Shown in pieces: positions 1 to 6,905 of a DNA stretch of 64,000 nt. Position 1 is the stretch's first letter. Each line of letters opens with the position of its first letter. The notes below the pieces were generated by a model. It saw only the letters and a list, made by a program, of their open reading frames with translations. It was not told where the DNA came from and made no database searches. Position numbers and translations under genes: made by a program. The stretch is from the NCBI GenBank assembly GCA_030537455.1, contig JAUNMR010000008.1:1-64000 (forward strand). The letters are read 5' to 3'. The DNA comes from Planctomycetia bacterium. GTDB taxonomy: Bacteria > Planctomycetota > Planctomycetia > Pirellulales > Thermoguttaceae.

Positions 1-36
1 TGATTCTTAGTTATCATTTAACAATGGGAGATTGAA

Positions 37-411
37 ATGAAATATTTGCAATCCTTACTCCTTTTCGTGGCGTTCATCGCCCTGGGTTGTGCCTTGGGCG
101 TAGCGTCTGCGTATGCCTGCAGACAATGTAGCTCGTCTACGTTGAAGAGCGAATGCTCAGGAGTAGTGGACGGAACAGTAATTGCCAACGGTGATTATGC
201 CGTTACGAGATGTCAGCTAAACGGTCAGGGACTCTTGGCGTGTGAAAACGGTTCTTGGTGGTTTTTTTGGCGAACGTGCAGTGAAACTCTTCCTTGTACG
301 GGGCATACCTTTGAGGGCGAGACCTGTAACGAACATAACGGATCAAAGGGGTGCGGATACTACGATCCTGAAAAAGATTCCGAGGCTGATTATTTTTTGT
401 GGAGTGATTGA
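37..411 (+). CDS. Small secreted cysteine-rich protein, unknown function
   Basis: I do not recognise this 124-residue protein. Residues 1-27 look like a cleavable signal peptide, with a short Lys-containing start, the hydrophobic core LLLFVAFIALG and an SAYA cleavage site. The mature part has nine cysteines, beginning with a CRQC pair at residues 28-31, plus an aromatic patch (WWFFW) and an acidic C-terminus. Many cysteines in a small exported protein imply disulfides formed outside the cytoplasm. GGGAG lies upstream of the ATG. It is 21 bases ahead of the next gene and leads a same-strand run that includes a MauE/thioredoxin-like protein, a plausible folding partner. That link is inference. 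Confidence 0.7.
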   Translation: MKYLQSLLLFVAFIALGCALGVASAYACRQCSSSTLKSECSGVVDGTVIANGDYAVTRCQLNGQGLLACENGSWWFFWRTCSETLPCTGHTFEGETCNEHNGSKGCGYYDPEKDSEADYFLWSD

Positions 412-432
412 ACGCTACGAAGGAGGCGAGAT

Positions 433-1647
433 ATGCAAAAGCATAAATTGCTTGTACAGTCGTGTTTTTATGGATCGTTTCTTTTCTTGGCATTGTTAGG
501 TTCGCCATTGAACCTTGCTAGTGGTCAAGAGGATCTGATTCAGCGCGTCATCGACTGCGTCCAGGAACGAGAAGCCAAAATCGATACCATACGAGTTGAT
601 TATAACTACTCTTCAGGTGGAAGTAAGGTTCGTGAGTACAATAACAATTATTGGGCGACGGATAAAAAGGTAACTCGGCTAGTCAAAAATGAATGGGAGG
701 TTCGTTTTTTTGAAGACGAATCGCACGAACCGATCTTTGTATATTCAGACACTTTCGCAGTATTGGGCGACCGGTTTTATTACTACCAAACGCCGGTGGA
801 CGAATACCGAACGACGGATAAGTTTGACTTATGTGATTTTCGGAACCGTCGTGAGAAAGGCTATAAGAGTTACATTGAACATAACAAAGATCGCTATATA
901 CCAATGATCGTTTATAGCGCCCCTATCTTTGGCTATACGGTGACGTCTTTCAATGAGACAAGATTGCCTTTGAAGGATTTTGTAAAGAGTTGTCCTCCTG
1001 ATCGTATCGAACTCCGGACAGACGAAACTGGCGATGAAATCGTCGATATGGAGTTTCTCGTGCCGAAGAATGACGCCGAACCGAGGAATTATGGTTCATA
1101 TAACGTGTCTGTTAATTTATCGAAGAGCGCCCAAGTAGTCGCCTCAACTGATGAATGGAATTTTTACCACGCTGACACAGATTCTTACGTCAAAACAATT
1201 ACTGAATTGACCTGTGACGACTTTCGCGAGGTCATTCCCGGCGTCTGGTTTCCCTTTCACGCAGTTTCTATTGCACATAATGGCGATAGGGAAAAGGCTC
1301 ACGTACATACAAGGTACATAACAAAGATTACGCTCAATGAACCGCTAACGGAAGAACTCAAAGGGTTTACCTTCCCTGAAGGTCTGGTTGTAACAGAGTA
1401 TGGCGATAACGGTTTTAAAACCTTATGGCACGTCTGGGGGAAGAAGAACAAACCTGTCAAAACCTTCGACGATCATGACAAATACCTGACGTATCTGTCA
1501 GAGACTTGTGGTTTCGAGTTGCGTCAACCTCCTCAAATGATCGAACCATATAAACAGCCCTCAAACACCCGTTATATACTCTTTGCGTTAGGCGTACTGC
1601 TGATTTTCATATCGGTTTATGTTAAAAGGAGACGCGCTAATGCCTAG
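433..1647 (+). CDS. Exported protein with C-terminal membrane anchor, unknown
   Basis: This 404-residue protein has an N-terminal signal peptide (residues about 1-31, ending near LASGQ), a long polar body rich in Tyr, Asp and Thr that looks like beta structure, and one C-terminal membrane helix (about 380-398, ILFALGVLLIFISVYV) followed by a basic tail KRRRANA. That topology puts the body outside the cytoplasm with a short cytoplasmic tail. The body vaguely resembles the lipoprotein-sorting (LolA-like) fold, but I see no diagnostic motif. A perfect AAGGAGG precedes the start. The 346-residue protein at 10318-11358 has the same plan and also sits beside a MauE-like gene, so the two are probably functional equivalents. 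Confidence 0.75.
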   Translation: MQKHKLLVQSCFYGSFLFLALLGSPLNLASGQEDLIQRVIDCVQEREAKIDTIRVDYNYSSGGSKVREYNNNYWATDKKVTRLVKNEWEVRFFEDESHEPIFVYSDTFAVLGDRFYYYQTPVDEYRTTDKFDLCDFRNRREKGYKSYIEHNKDRYIPMIVYSAPIFGYTVTSFNETRLPLKDFVKSCPPDRIELRTDETGDEIVDMEFLVPKNDAEPRNYGSYNVSVNLSKSAQVVASTDEWNFYHADTDSYVKTITELTCDDFREVIPGVWFPFHAVSIAHNGDREKAHVHTRYITKITLNEPLTEELKGFTFPEGLVVTEYGDNGFKTLWHVWGKKNKPVKTFDDHDKYLTYLSETCGFELRQPPQMIEPYKQPSNTRYILFALGVLLIFISVYVKRRRANA

Positions 1648-2146
1648 CAAAGAGAGTTTACTACCGTCAAAACTAACTCTCGTAACTGCAGTATTTGGAG
1701 TTTGTTTGGTCGGCGTTTCCGTCTTTAACTTCATGACAGTAGGCTCTGACCATAGCATACACGTGGTTCCTAATCATGAGTTGCTCATGTTTGATCCGAA
1801 AGTAGACGAGCAAGAGGTCGTGTTTGAAATTAGTTATCCACACAAAAAGGGTAACTGCCAAATCAATCGTATCTATGCCTCTTGCGGTTGCATGAAGGTC
1901 ATTGAATTAGACGGAAGTAAACCCTCTTATCCTTTTAGCTTGTCGCATGACCCGGTACAAGTCAAGGCTTCGATTAGTAATAGTGGGTTTCTCAAAGAGA
2001 AACGGAGGTCTATTGATCTGTTCATAGATTATCAACTTAAACCTAGCGAAGTGTTTGTTAACAGTACACGTGTCAATATATCCTCCAAAGACGAGTCGTT
2101 AGCGCAAGTGGAACATAGCGATGAACTGCGAAATGACCCGTTGTGA
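1640..2146 (+). CDS. DUF1573-like membrane-anchored protein
   Basis: I start this gene at ATG 1640 because GGAG at 1628-1631 gives a ribosome site and an 8-base overlap with the preceding gene. An in-frame start 21 bases upstream lacks this. The product is 168 residues: one N-terminal membrane helix (about 13-32, LVTAVFGVCLVGVSVF), then an extracytoplasmic domain with the SCGC motif typical of DUF1573 proteins (IYASCGCMKV). DUF1573 domains are Ig-like and common in planctomycetes and Bacteroidetes; their role is not settled. The overlap argues for translational coupling in the Cys-rich/MauE cluster. Confidence 0.7.
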   Translation: MPSKESLLPSKLTLVTAVFGVCLVGVSVFNFMTVGSDHSIHVVPNHELLMFDPKVDEQEVVFEISYPHKKGNCQINRIYASCGCMKVIELDGSKPSYPFSLSHDPVQVKASISNSGFLKEKRRSIDLFIDYQLKPSEVFVNSTRVNISSKDESLAQVEHSDELRNDPL

Positions 2147-2220
2147 GATTGAATCTAACGAACGCAAAGGAACGATTAGATTCCAGACGAAGGCGCCAAA
2201 TCCAGAGCGGGAGACGTGTC

Positions 2221-3165
2221 ATGACGACGTTAGAGGAAAAAGAGACCAAGAATCCAGTGCGATCCTTTGCATTGTGGCTTCTTAGTTGGCGAGCGATTAG
2301 CTTTTTGATCCTTGTCGTTTTAGCGACTGCTTCTAGTCTCAAGACTAAACAGCTTGCTAGTCAGTTATTGTGGAGCGATAACTGGCTAGACTCGCGTTTT
2401 TTGGCAACCGTTGCGGCATACTTTGAAGCAACGTTTGCCATTTGGCTTCTGTTTGGATTCCTTCCGCGAATAACACGTCTTGCGTCTGCTGCGCTCTTTT
2501 TATTATTTTCCAGCATATCCTTTTATAAGGGAATTTCCGGCGCGTCAAGTTGCGGTTGTTTTGGAGAAGTTGAAGTAAATCCTTGGGTTACGTTTGGCAT
2601 TGACGTTGTCCTGCTCGTTTTGTGTGTGGTCGCTCGTGTCCCCAAGAAGCCCCATGACTCCTTCGACACGTTACGTCAACTCGCATTACCGTATCTTCTC
2701 CTGACGTCTGCAATACTCGTGTCAATGACGTTAACAATCATGGCGGGGCGTGCCAGTTCGCCTCAAAATGCATTAGTTGACGAACGCCAAAATCTTAGCT
2801 CCGGTTCCGCGATACTTCTTGACGCGAATCTTTGGTTAGGTCGTCGGTGTCCTATTATTCGCTATTGTCCCCTAGAAAAGGAGTTGGAGTCAGGAACATG
2901 TTTAGTCATGTTAGGTCGTGAAGATTGTCGAGTTTGCGCCGATAAATTGCCTGAGATTAAGGAATTTGCTTTAAAACGCAATGAACCCCTGTATAAAATT
3001 AACCTAGACGCCAAGGAGGTCTTCTTTTCATCAGAGAAACATGAGGATGAAGACCTCACCGTTGGCTATCTAACACCAGCCGCCGAATGGGTCGGGCGAA
3101 CCCCGCAAGTATTCGAGTTAAAAGACGGAATTGTAACGAACATTTTTGCTTTCGAAAAACCATAA
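2221..3165 (+). CDS. MauE-like membrane protein with thioredoxin-like C-terminus
   Basis: This 314-residue protein has several membrane helices in its first half with the motif SSCGCFG (Cys111, Cys113) in a loop, matching MauE/DoxX-type redox membrane proteins. After a helix at about 152-175 comes an extracytoplasmic part with CPxxxYC (Cys210, Cys216), a thioredoxin-like CRVC (Cys236, Cys239) and a probable cis-proline in RTPQVF (Pro295). It therefore resembles MauE and MauD joined in one chain. In methylamine utilisation those two proteins are required for maturing a small disulfide-rich subunit. I prefer ATG 2221 (GGGAG upstream); a GTG at 2143 overlapping the previous stop would add 26 basic residues. 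Its neighbours are Cys-rich exported proteins. Confidence 0.75.
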   Translation: MTTLEEKETKNPVRSFALWLLSWRAISFLILVVLATASSLKTKQLASQLLWSDNWLDSRFLATVAAYFEATFAIWLLFGFLPRITRLASAALFLLFSSISFYKGISGASSCGCFGEVEVNPWVTFGIDVVLLVLCVVARVPKKPHDSFDTLRQLALPYLLLTSAILVSMTLTIMAGRASSPQNALVDERQNLSSGSAILLDANLWLGRRCPIIRYCPLEKELESGTCLVMLGREDCRVCADKLPEIKEFALKRNEPLYKINLDAKEVFFSSEKHEDEDLTVGYLTPAAEWVGRTPQVFELKDGIVTNIFAFEKP

Positions 3166-3301
3166 CACGATAGTGTCGAAGGCATGATATTCCGAGTACA
3201 ATGTATGACAGTCAACCATTGTTATAGGACGACGTCAAACCCAAGTTAGGCAGGTCGTCCCGTTAATTGAGTCGCGACATGCGACAGAAAAGGAAGGCAT
3301 T

Positions 3302-3523
3302 ATGCAAAGAGTCATTGACTTTTTTACGCTGGATCGCAACTATCTCAGCGCCGCGGCTATGTACCTCGGCGTCGGATTGTTGCTCTTGGCGCTCACGCCC
3401 ACGCAGTCGTCTGTTATCGGCGCTGGCGACGATCCCTGTAACGGCGAGTGCCCTGAGGACGCCGTCTGTGTAGGCAACTACGAAACGGGGTATTATTGCT
3501 CCTGTATCAACACCGAAGAATAA
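3302..3523 (+). CDS. Membrane-anchored EGF-like cysteine mini-protein
   Basis: This is a 73-residue protein with one hydrophobic segment (about 19-35, AMYLGVGLLLLALT) acting as anchor or uncleaved signal. A short exported tail follows with five cysteines spaced like part of an EGF-like module (CNGECPEDAVC, then YYCSC). The last EGF cysteine is missing because the protein ends. AGGAAGG precedes the ATG. It lies 5 bases before the next gene and inside the MauE/DUF1573 cluster, so it may be a second substrate of the same redox machinery (inference). No known family is recognised. Confidence 0.6.
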   Translation: MQRVIDFFTLDRNYLSAAAMYLGVGLLLLALTPTQSSVIGAGDDPCNGECPEDAVCVGNYETGYYCSCINTEE

Positions 3524-3528
3524 CGACG

Positions 3529-4023
3529 ATGAAAAGCCCCGTAAAAGTTAAGTTGCAACTCCTAGCGCTGGGCGTTTCAATCGTTTTCTTTTTGCTCGTC
3601 TGCGTTCGAACCGGTTATTATGCATTCAATCTATACTTGATTGCTAACGGGGCGGAACGTCTGACTTGTGACCTTGACGATTATGACCTAGGAGACGTCG
3701 CACAGGCTGAGCGACCTGAACATGTCTTCCGTATTACCAATACCGGTAAGACAACGGTTCCAATACAGAGCGTTCATCCGTCTTGTAGCGCGTGTGTTGA
3801 GGTCAAGGAGTGTTCATTAGATCCTTTGAAACCTGGCGAGACTCGTGAGATTACGGTTGTCCTTTTGACCGAAAACCTCGTTGGGGACGTTAGAAAGAGC
3901 GCCGTGGTAAAATATGGGAAATTAACTCAGCAGTATTTGCCATTGTATTTAACGGCGCATGTTCTCGATTCAAATGAAATGTCGCAACGCCAAGGGAACG
4001 ACGACTCGACTACGGAAGACTAG
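3529..4023 (+). CDS. DUF1573-like membrane-anchored protein
   Basis: Started at ATG 3529, just after the stop of the mini-protein; a start at 3496 would overlap it and lacks a ribosome site. The 164-residue product has one N-terminal helix (about 8-30, LLALGVSIVFFLLV) and an exported Ig-like domain with HVFRITNTGKT and HPSCSACVEV, the form DUF1573 domains take (usually SCGC). It is the second DUF1573-like protein of the cluster and the last gene before a strong terminator at 4040-4088. Its role is unknown; scaffolding at the cell surface is one guess. Confidence 0.7.
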   Translation: MKSPVKVKLQLLALGVSIVFFLLVCVRTGYYAFNLYLIANGAERLTCDLDDYDLGDVAQAERPEHVFRITNTGKTTVPIQSVHPSCSACVEVKECSLDPLKPGETREITVVLLTENLVGDVRKSAVVKYGKLTQQYLPLYLTAHVLDSNEMSQRQGNDDSTTED

Positions 4024-4039
4024 TCATAAGTAATCTAGA

Positions 4040-4088
4040 ACGGGAGGCAACTGGGACGTCGAGAACGTTTAGGTTGCCTCCCGTTTTA
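4040..4088 (+). terminator. Rho-independent terminator
   Basis: A perfect 12-base stem (ACGGGAGGCAAC at 4040-4051 with 4073-4084), a 21-base loop and a following TTTT run. It ends the Cys-rich/MauE cluster. Confidence 0.85.
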
Positions 4089-4195
4089 TAATCCATTAAT
4101 AATACTTTTATTACAAATCCTTCGCTAGAAGTACTGACTTATCTGAAATCTTTGGCAGACACGTCATGACTGGAACTCTAACGCTTTGACTGGCT

Positions 4196-5350
4196 TTATT
4201 CTCTCGAGTAGGTCGTGACGTCGCGACGATAGCGTGACGTTCGATATGCTCGCGCAAGCGTTGTTATGAGAGTCAAAAGGATTGGGGCGAGGTATAAATA
4301 GAACAGGCTTCTCGTATCGCGAACATGTGTTATTATTTTGCTTGGAGGCGGAACCGTCAGTGAATGTGCTCTTTGACATGCTAACCAAGTTAAAATCTGT
4401 GCATCTCGCAACGCATGAGTCCAAGAGTCGTGACCGCCCTGACTTTCTGACAAATGAGCTGGAATCCCTCGCGTGTGGAGTTGAGCCACGAATTGTCTCA
4501 TCGGTTCAATTGCCGCAGTTTTATCGTCTTGGTTTCCAAAGAGCCAAACGGGCGTTGTAATATAACTTGACTCGTCTTGGCTAGGCGAATAGCTACATAG
4601 CGCGAGAGCGCATAATAAAGTAGGTTCGCGTCGTTGAACCGATATTACCGCAGACGCGCCTGAACATATGCCAAGAGCGCTGATACGATCTTGAGCAATG
4701 GGAAAAATCTCTTCTAACGCACGAATTATTGCGATTGTGTAATCGATTGGAACTATCTGCCAACGATTCTCGGATGACGTCCAATCTGAATTGTCCCTTG
4801 GACATTGAGTCGCTAAGATAAAACAATCTCGACAGACCGTTGAAGCTAGGGAGCTCATGCCATATTGTAGATGAGCTAATTGGCTTGTGTCATCGTCGTC
4901 GCTTTCTCCTGAGCCATGCCAAATAACAAGTAACGGGTAACGACGTCCCTTCTCAATCGTAGGGGGCACGTGAAGGCGAAACGGGATCGTCGACTCAATT
5001 TGCTCGCTCGAAACGCTGATTTGATACTCTGAAAAATACTCTATTACGTGAGTATTGGCAAAGTAACCGTTCTTACTTGCGTCAACAACCGTTTTCTGCA
5101 GGGAAATGCGTTGTACTTCTTCATCGCTATAGTCATAGTTGACTTGAGACGTTATAAGACGTAAAGAGCTAGGGTTAGCATTAGTTTGGGCGCTCATTGC
5201 CGAATCAACGGCGTACAATGGCAGAAACACCGGCGCGAATAATCCCAGTTTAAATAAGAAAACTCGCAACGATACGCCGGAGATTATACGACGAACGCCC
5301 AAAACGATCTGTCTCGTGAATTTGATTCTTTTTAAATCTTTATAATACAT
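4196..5350 (-). CDS. Exported alpha/beta-hydrolase (esterase-like) with Cys at nucleophile position
   Basis: This 384-residue protein has an N-terminal hydrophobic stretch (about 27-48), an alpha/beta-hydrolase core and a C-terminal membrane helix (about 347-367). The core resembles polyhydroxybutyrate-depolymerase/feruloyl-esterase-type enzymes: an oxyanion-side IWHGSGE (about 143-149), an acid in FGNQDD (Asp275 or Asp276), and a histidine in GGHDSW (His307). The nucleophile elbow reads Gly227-Ile-Cys229-Ser-Gly231, so Cys replaces the usual Ser, as in dienelactone hydrolases. The substrate cannot be told. No strong ribosome site is seen at the chosen start, so an internal start is possible. 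It converges on the preceding cluster. Confidence 0.7.
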   Translation of the reverse strand: MYYKDLKRIKFTRQIVLGVRRIISGVSLRVFLFKLGLFAPVFLPLYAVDSAMSAQTNANPSSLRLITSQVNYDYSDEEVQRISLQKTVVDASKNGYFANTHVIEYFSEYQISVSSEQIESTIPFRLHVPPTIEKGRRYPLLVIWHGSGESDDDDTSQLAHLQYGMSSLASTVCRDCFILATQCPRDNSDWTSSENRWQIVPIDYTIAIIRALEEIFPIAQDRISALGICSGASAVISVQRREPTLLCALALCSYSPSQDESSYITTPVWLFGNQDDKTAAIEPMRQFVAQLHTRGIPAHLSESQGGHDSWTHALRDAQILTWLACQRAHSLTVPPPSKIITHVRDTRSLFYLYLAPILLTLITTLARAYRTSRYRRDVTTYSRE

Positions 5351-5409
5351 GTTTTAGACACAACTGTGCTAGACGAAGTATATAAAATGACACTGTTTGT
5401 TTCTACAAT

Positions 5410-5892
5410 TCAAAATTTCAAGAACCTTAGTGTAAACCATTTGACAAAGAAAAAGATCGTCACGAGTACGAAGAAGATCGTCACGAGGAAAATCGTTAGC
5501 CACGTAACTGAATAAATGCCCAGACGAAACATACGATCGCAAACGACGCGAAGTTTATCATAGAACTCGGGACGATTGGCAACGTAATAGAGCCAAGCGC
5601 AGGCGTCAACGCAGACTGACATTCGCATGAAACGCGCGGCGAGCGCCGAGTTATAATCGTCAAGATCGCCAGATTTGAAGTATTGAAAAGTTCGAACCCA
5701 TCCGACGATAAAAACGATCGTGACAGCGCAAGCAATGACGAACGCGTAATTCCAGTTTGCAGGGTCGAGGAAGTTGTATAGCTTTTCAAGGCGTTGATCT
5801 GAGAAAGACGCGGCGTAAATCAAAAAAAGCCCGAACAGACCGATAAGCGCTACGTCAAACCAATCTTTAAGTATACGAAAAACGTTTTTCAT
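5410..5892 (-). CDS. Integral membrane protein, unknown
   Basis: Start set at 5892 because it gives a 4-base ATGA overlap with the upstream gene; a longer frame reaching 6078 would overlap that gene heavily. The 160-residue product has three clear hydrophobic segments (about 13-29 DVALIGLFGLFLIYAA, 49-66 YAFVIACAVTIVFIVGW, and 128-152 near the C-terminus). I recognise no family. The overlap implies it is co-translated with the 312-residue membrane protein, and the two may form a complex. Confidence 0.65.
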   Translation of the reverse strand: MKNVFRILKDWFDVALIGLFGLFLIYAASFSDQRLEKLYNFLDPANWNYAFVIACAVTIVFIVGWVRTFQYFKSGDLDDYNSALAARFMRMSVCVDACAWLYYVANRPEFYDKLRVVCDRMFRLGIYSVTWLTIFLVTIFFVLVTIFFFVKWFTLRFLKF

Positions 5893-6827
5893 TTTGCTTC
5901 CTGTTTCTGTGCGAGGAGCACAATTCGAAGATTGATAAATAGGAGTATTGCCACGCCTATAGGACAAAACAGCGACGTCGTTAAGCGCGGATGGTACATA
6001 AAGCTGACCAATGGCATGTAAAAGTATCGATAAAACGACCAACACAGGAAGGTTTGAACATATTGTAAACCGTCCCACAACAAAAGCGTGGAAATCAGCG
6101 TCAATAATGGACGCGTAAGAACCCTATTGACAACGAAGTCCCCTACTCTACGGCATATTCTACCAAGCCAGGTACAATGCGCTATTTGTAAAACGGTCAG
6201 CGCAAGAAGCGCCACGCCCAAAAGACGACTTAGCCAGGTAAAGCGCGAGTCGTTCAAACTTGCTTGGTCGAGACGAACGCCTTTGCCGCAAAAGTCGCGC
6301 CAAGCAGGAGGCGAACAGGTCTTTGTAATTAGGCACGTCGAGCTGACTGAGCGATAGTCCCAATCTTGAAATTTGCCAACTAACAGAGCGACAAGGAGCA
6401 AGAATACGGCGCTTGCTAGATTCCACTTTATAATCGGCGCCAGACGTCGATTATTGAACGACGCCTGGGGAGAGGAAACGCCTACATGTTGCGTTGTGTC
6501 TGTCGTCGGCATATCGCTGATTGGCGCGTACGTTGGGGAGTATTGAGCGTCTTGTAGTGTTCCAGCGCTAGACGATTGTCCCTTCGTTCCTCTGGCGAAA
6601 AAGAACAATCGTGCGACTGTATCAAGTATCGACCATATGGCAATCAACCAAAGTAATTTCCAGGTCCATTCGGGATAATAACGCGGATTAAGTAAAAACA
6701 ACAGCTTCGCGGCGACGAGTCGATCCTGAATAAGACCAAGGAAGAACAGAACGCCACTGATTATTAGTAGGAGCGTTATGGTAATTGGCGAGGATTTGGA
6801 GCGGTCGTTGTTTCGATGGGAACTCAT
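5889..6827 (-). CDS. Multi-spanning membrane protein, unknown
   Basis: This 312-residue protein has about seven hydrophobic segments, a first pair near residues 15-35 and 54-72, then a soluble loop, then helices in the C-terminal half. No motif points to a family. It overlaps the following 160-residue membrane gene by 4 bases and lies 79 bases downstream of the GT39-like gene on the same strand, so the three may be one operon concerned with the envelope (inference from position only). Confidence 0.65.
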   Translation of the reverse strand: MSSHRNNDRSKSSPITITLLLIISGVLFFLGLIQDRLVAAKLLFLLNPRYYPEWTWKLLWLIAIWSILDTVARLFFFARGTKGQSSSAGTLQDAQYSPTYAPISDMPTTDTTQHVGVSSPQASFNNRRLAPIIKWNLASAVFLLLVALLVGKFQDWDYRSVSSTCLITKTCSPPAWRDFCGKGVRLDQASLNDSRFTWLSRLLGVALLALTVLQIAHCTWLGRICRRVGDFVVNRVLTRPLLTLISTLLLWDGLQYVQTFLCWSFYRYFYMPLVSFMYHPRLTTSLFCPIGVAILLFINLRIVLLAQKQEAK

Positions 6828-6905
6828 GGGCGCTTAACGAATTTATCTCATCTCAATGTAGTTTGTCTTTGGCTTCTGCAAACGATTACGGAACGACTCG
6901 AAGCG

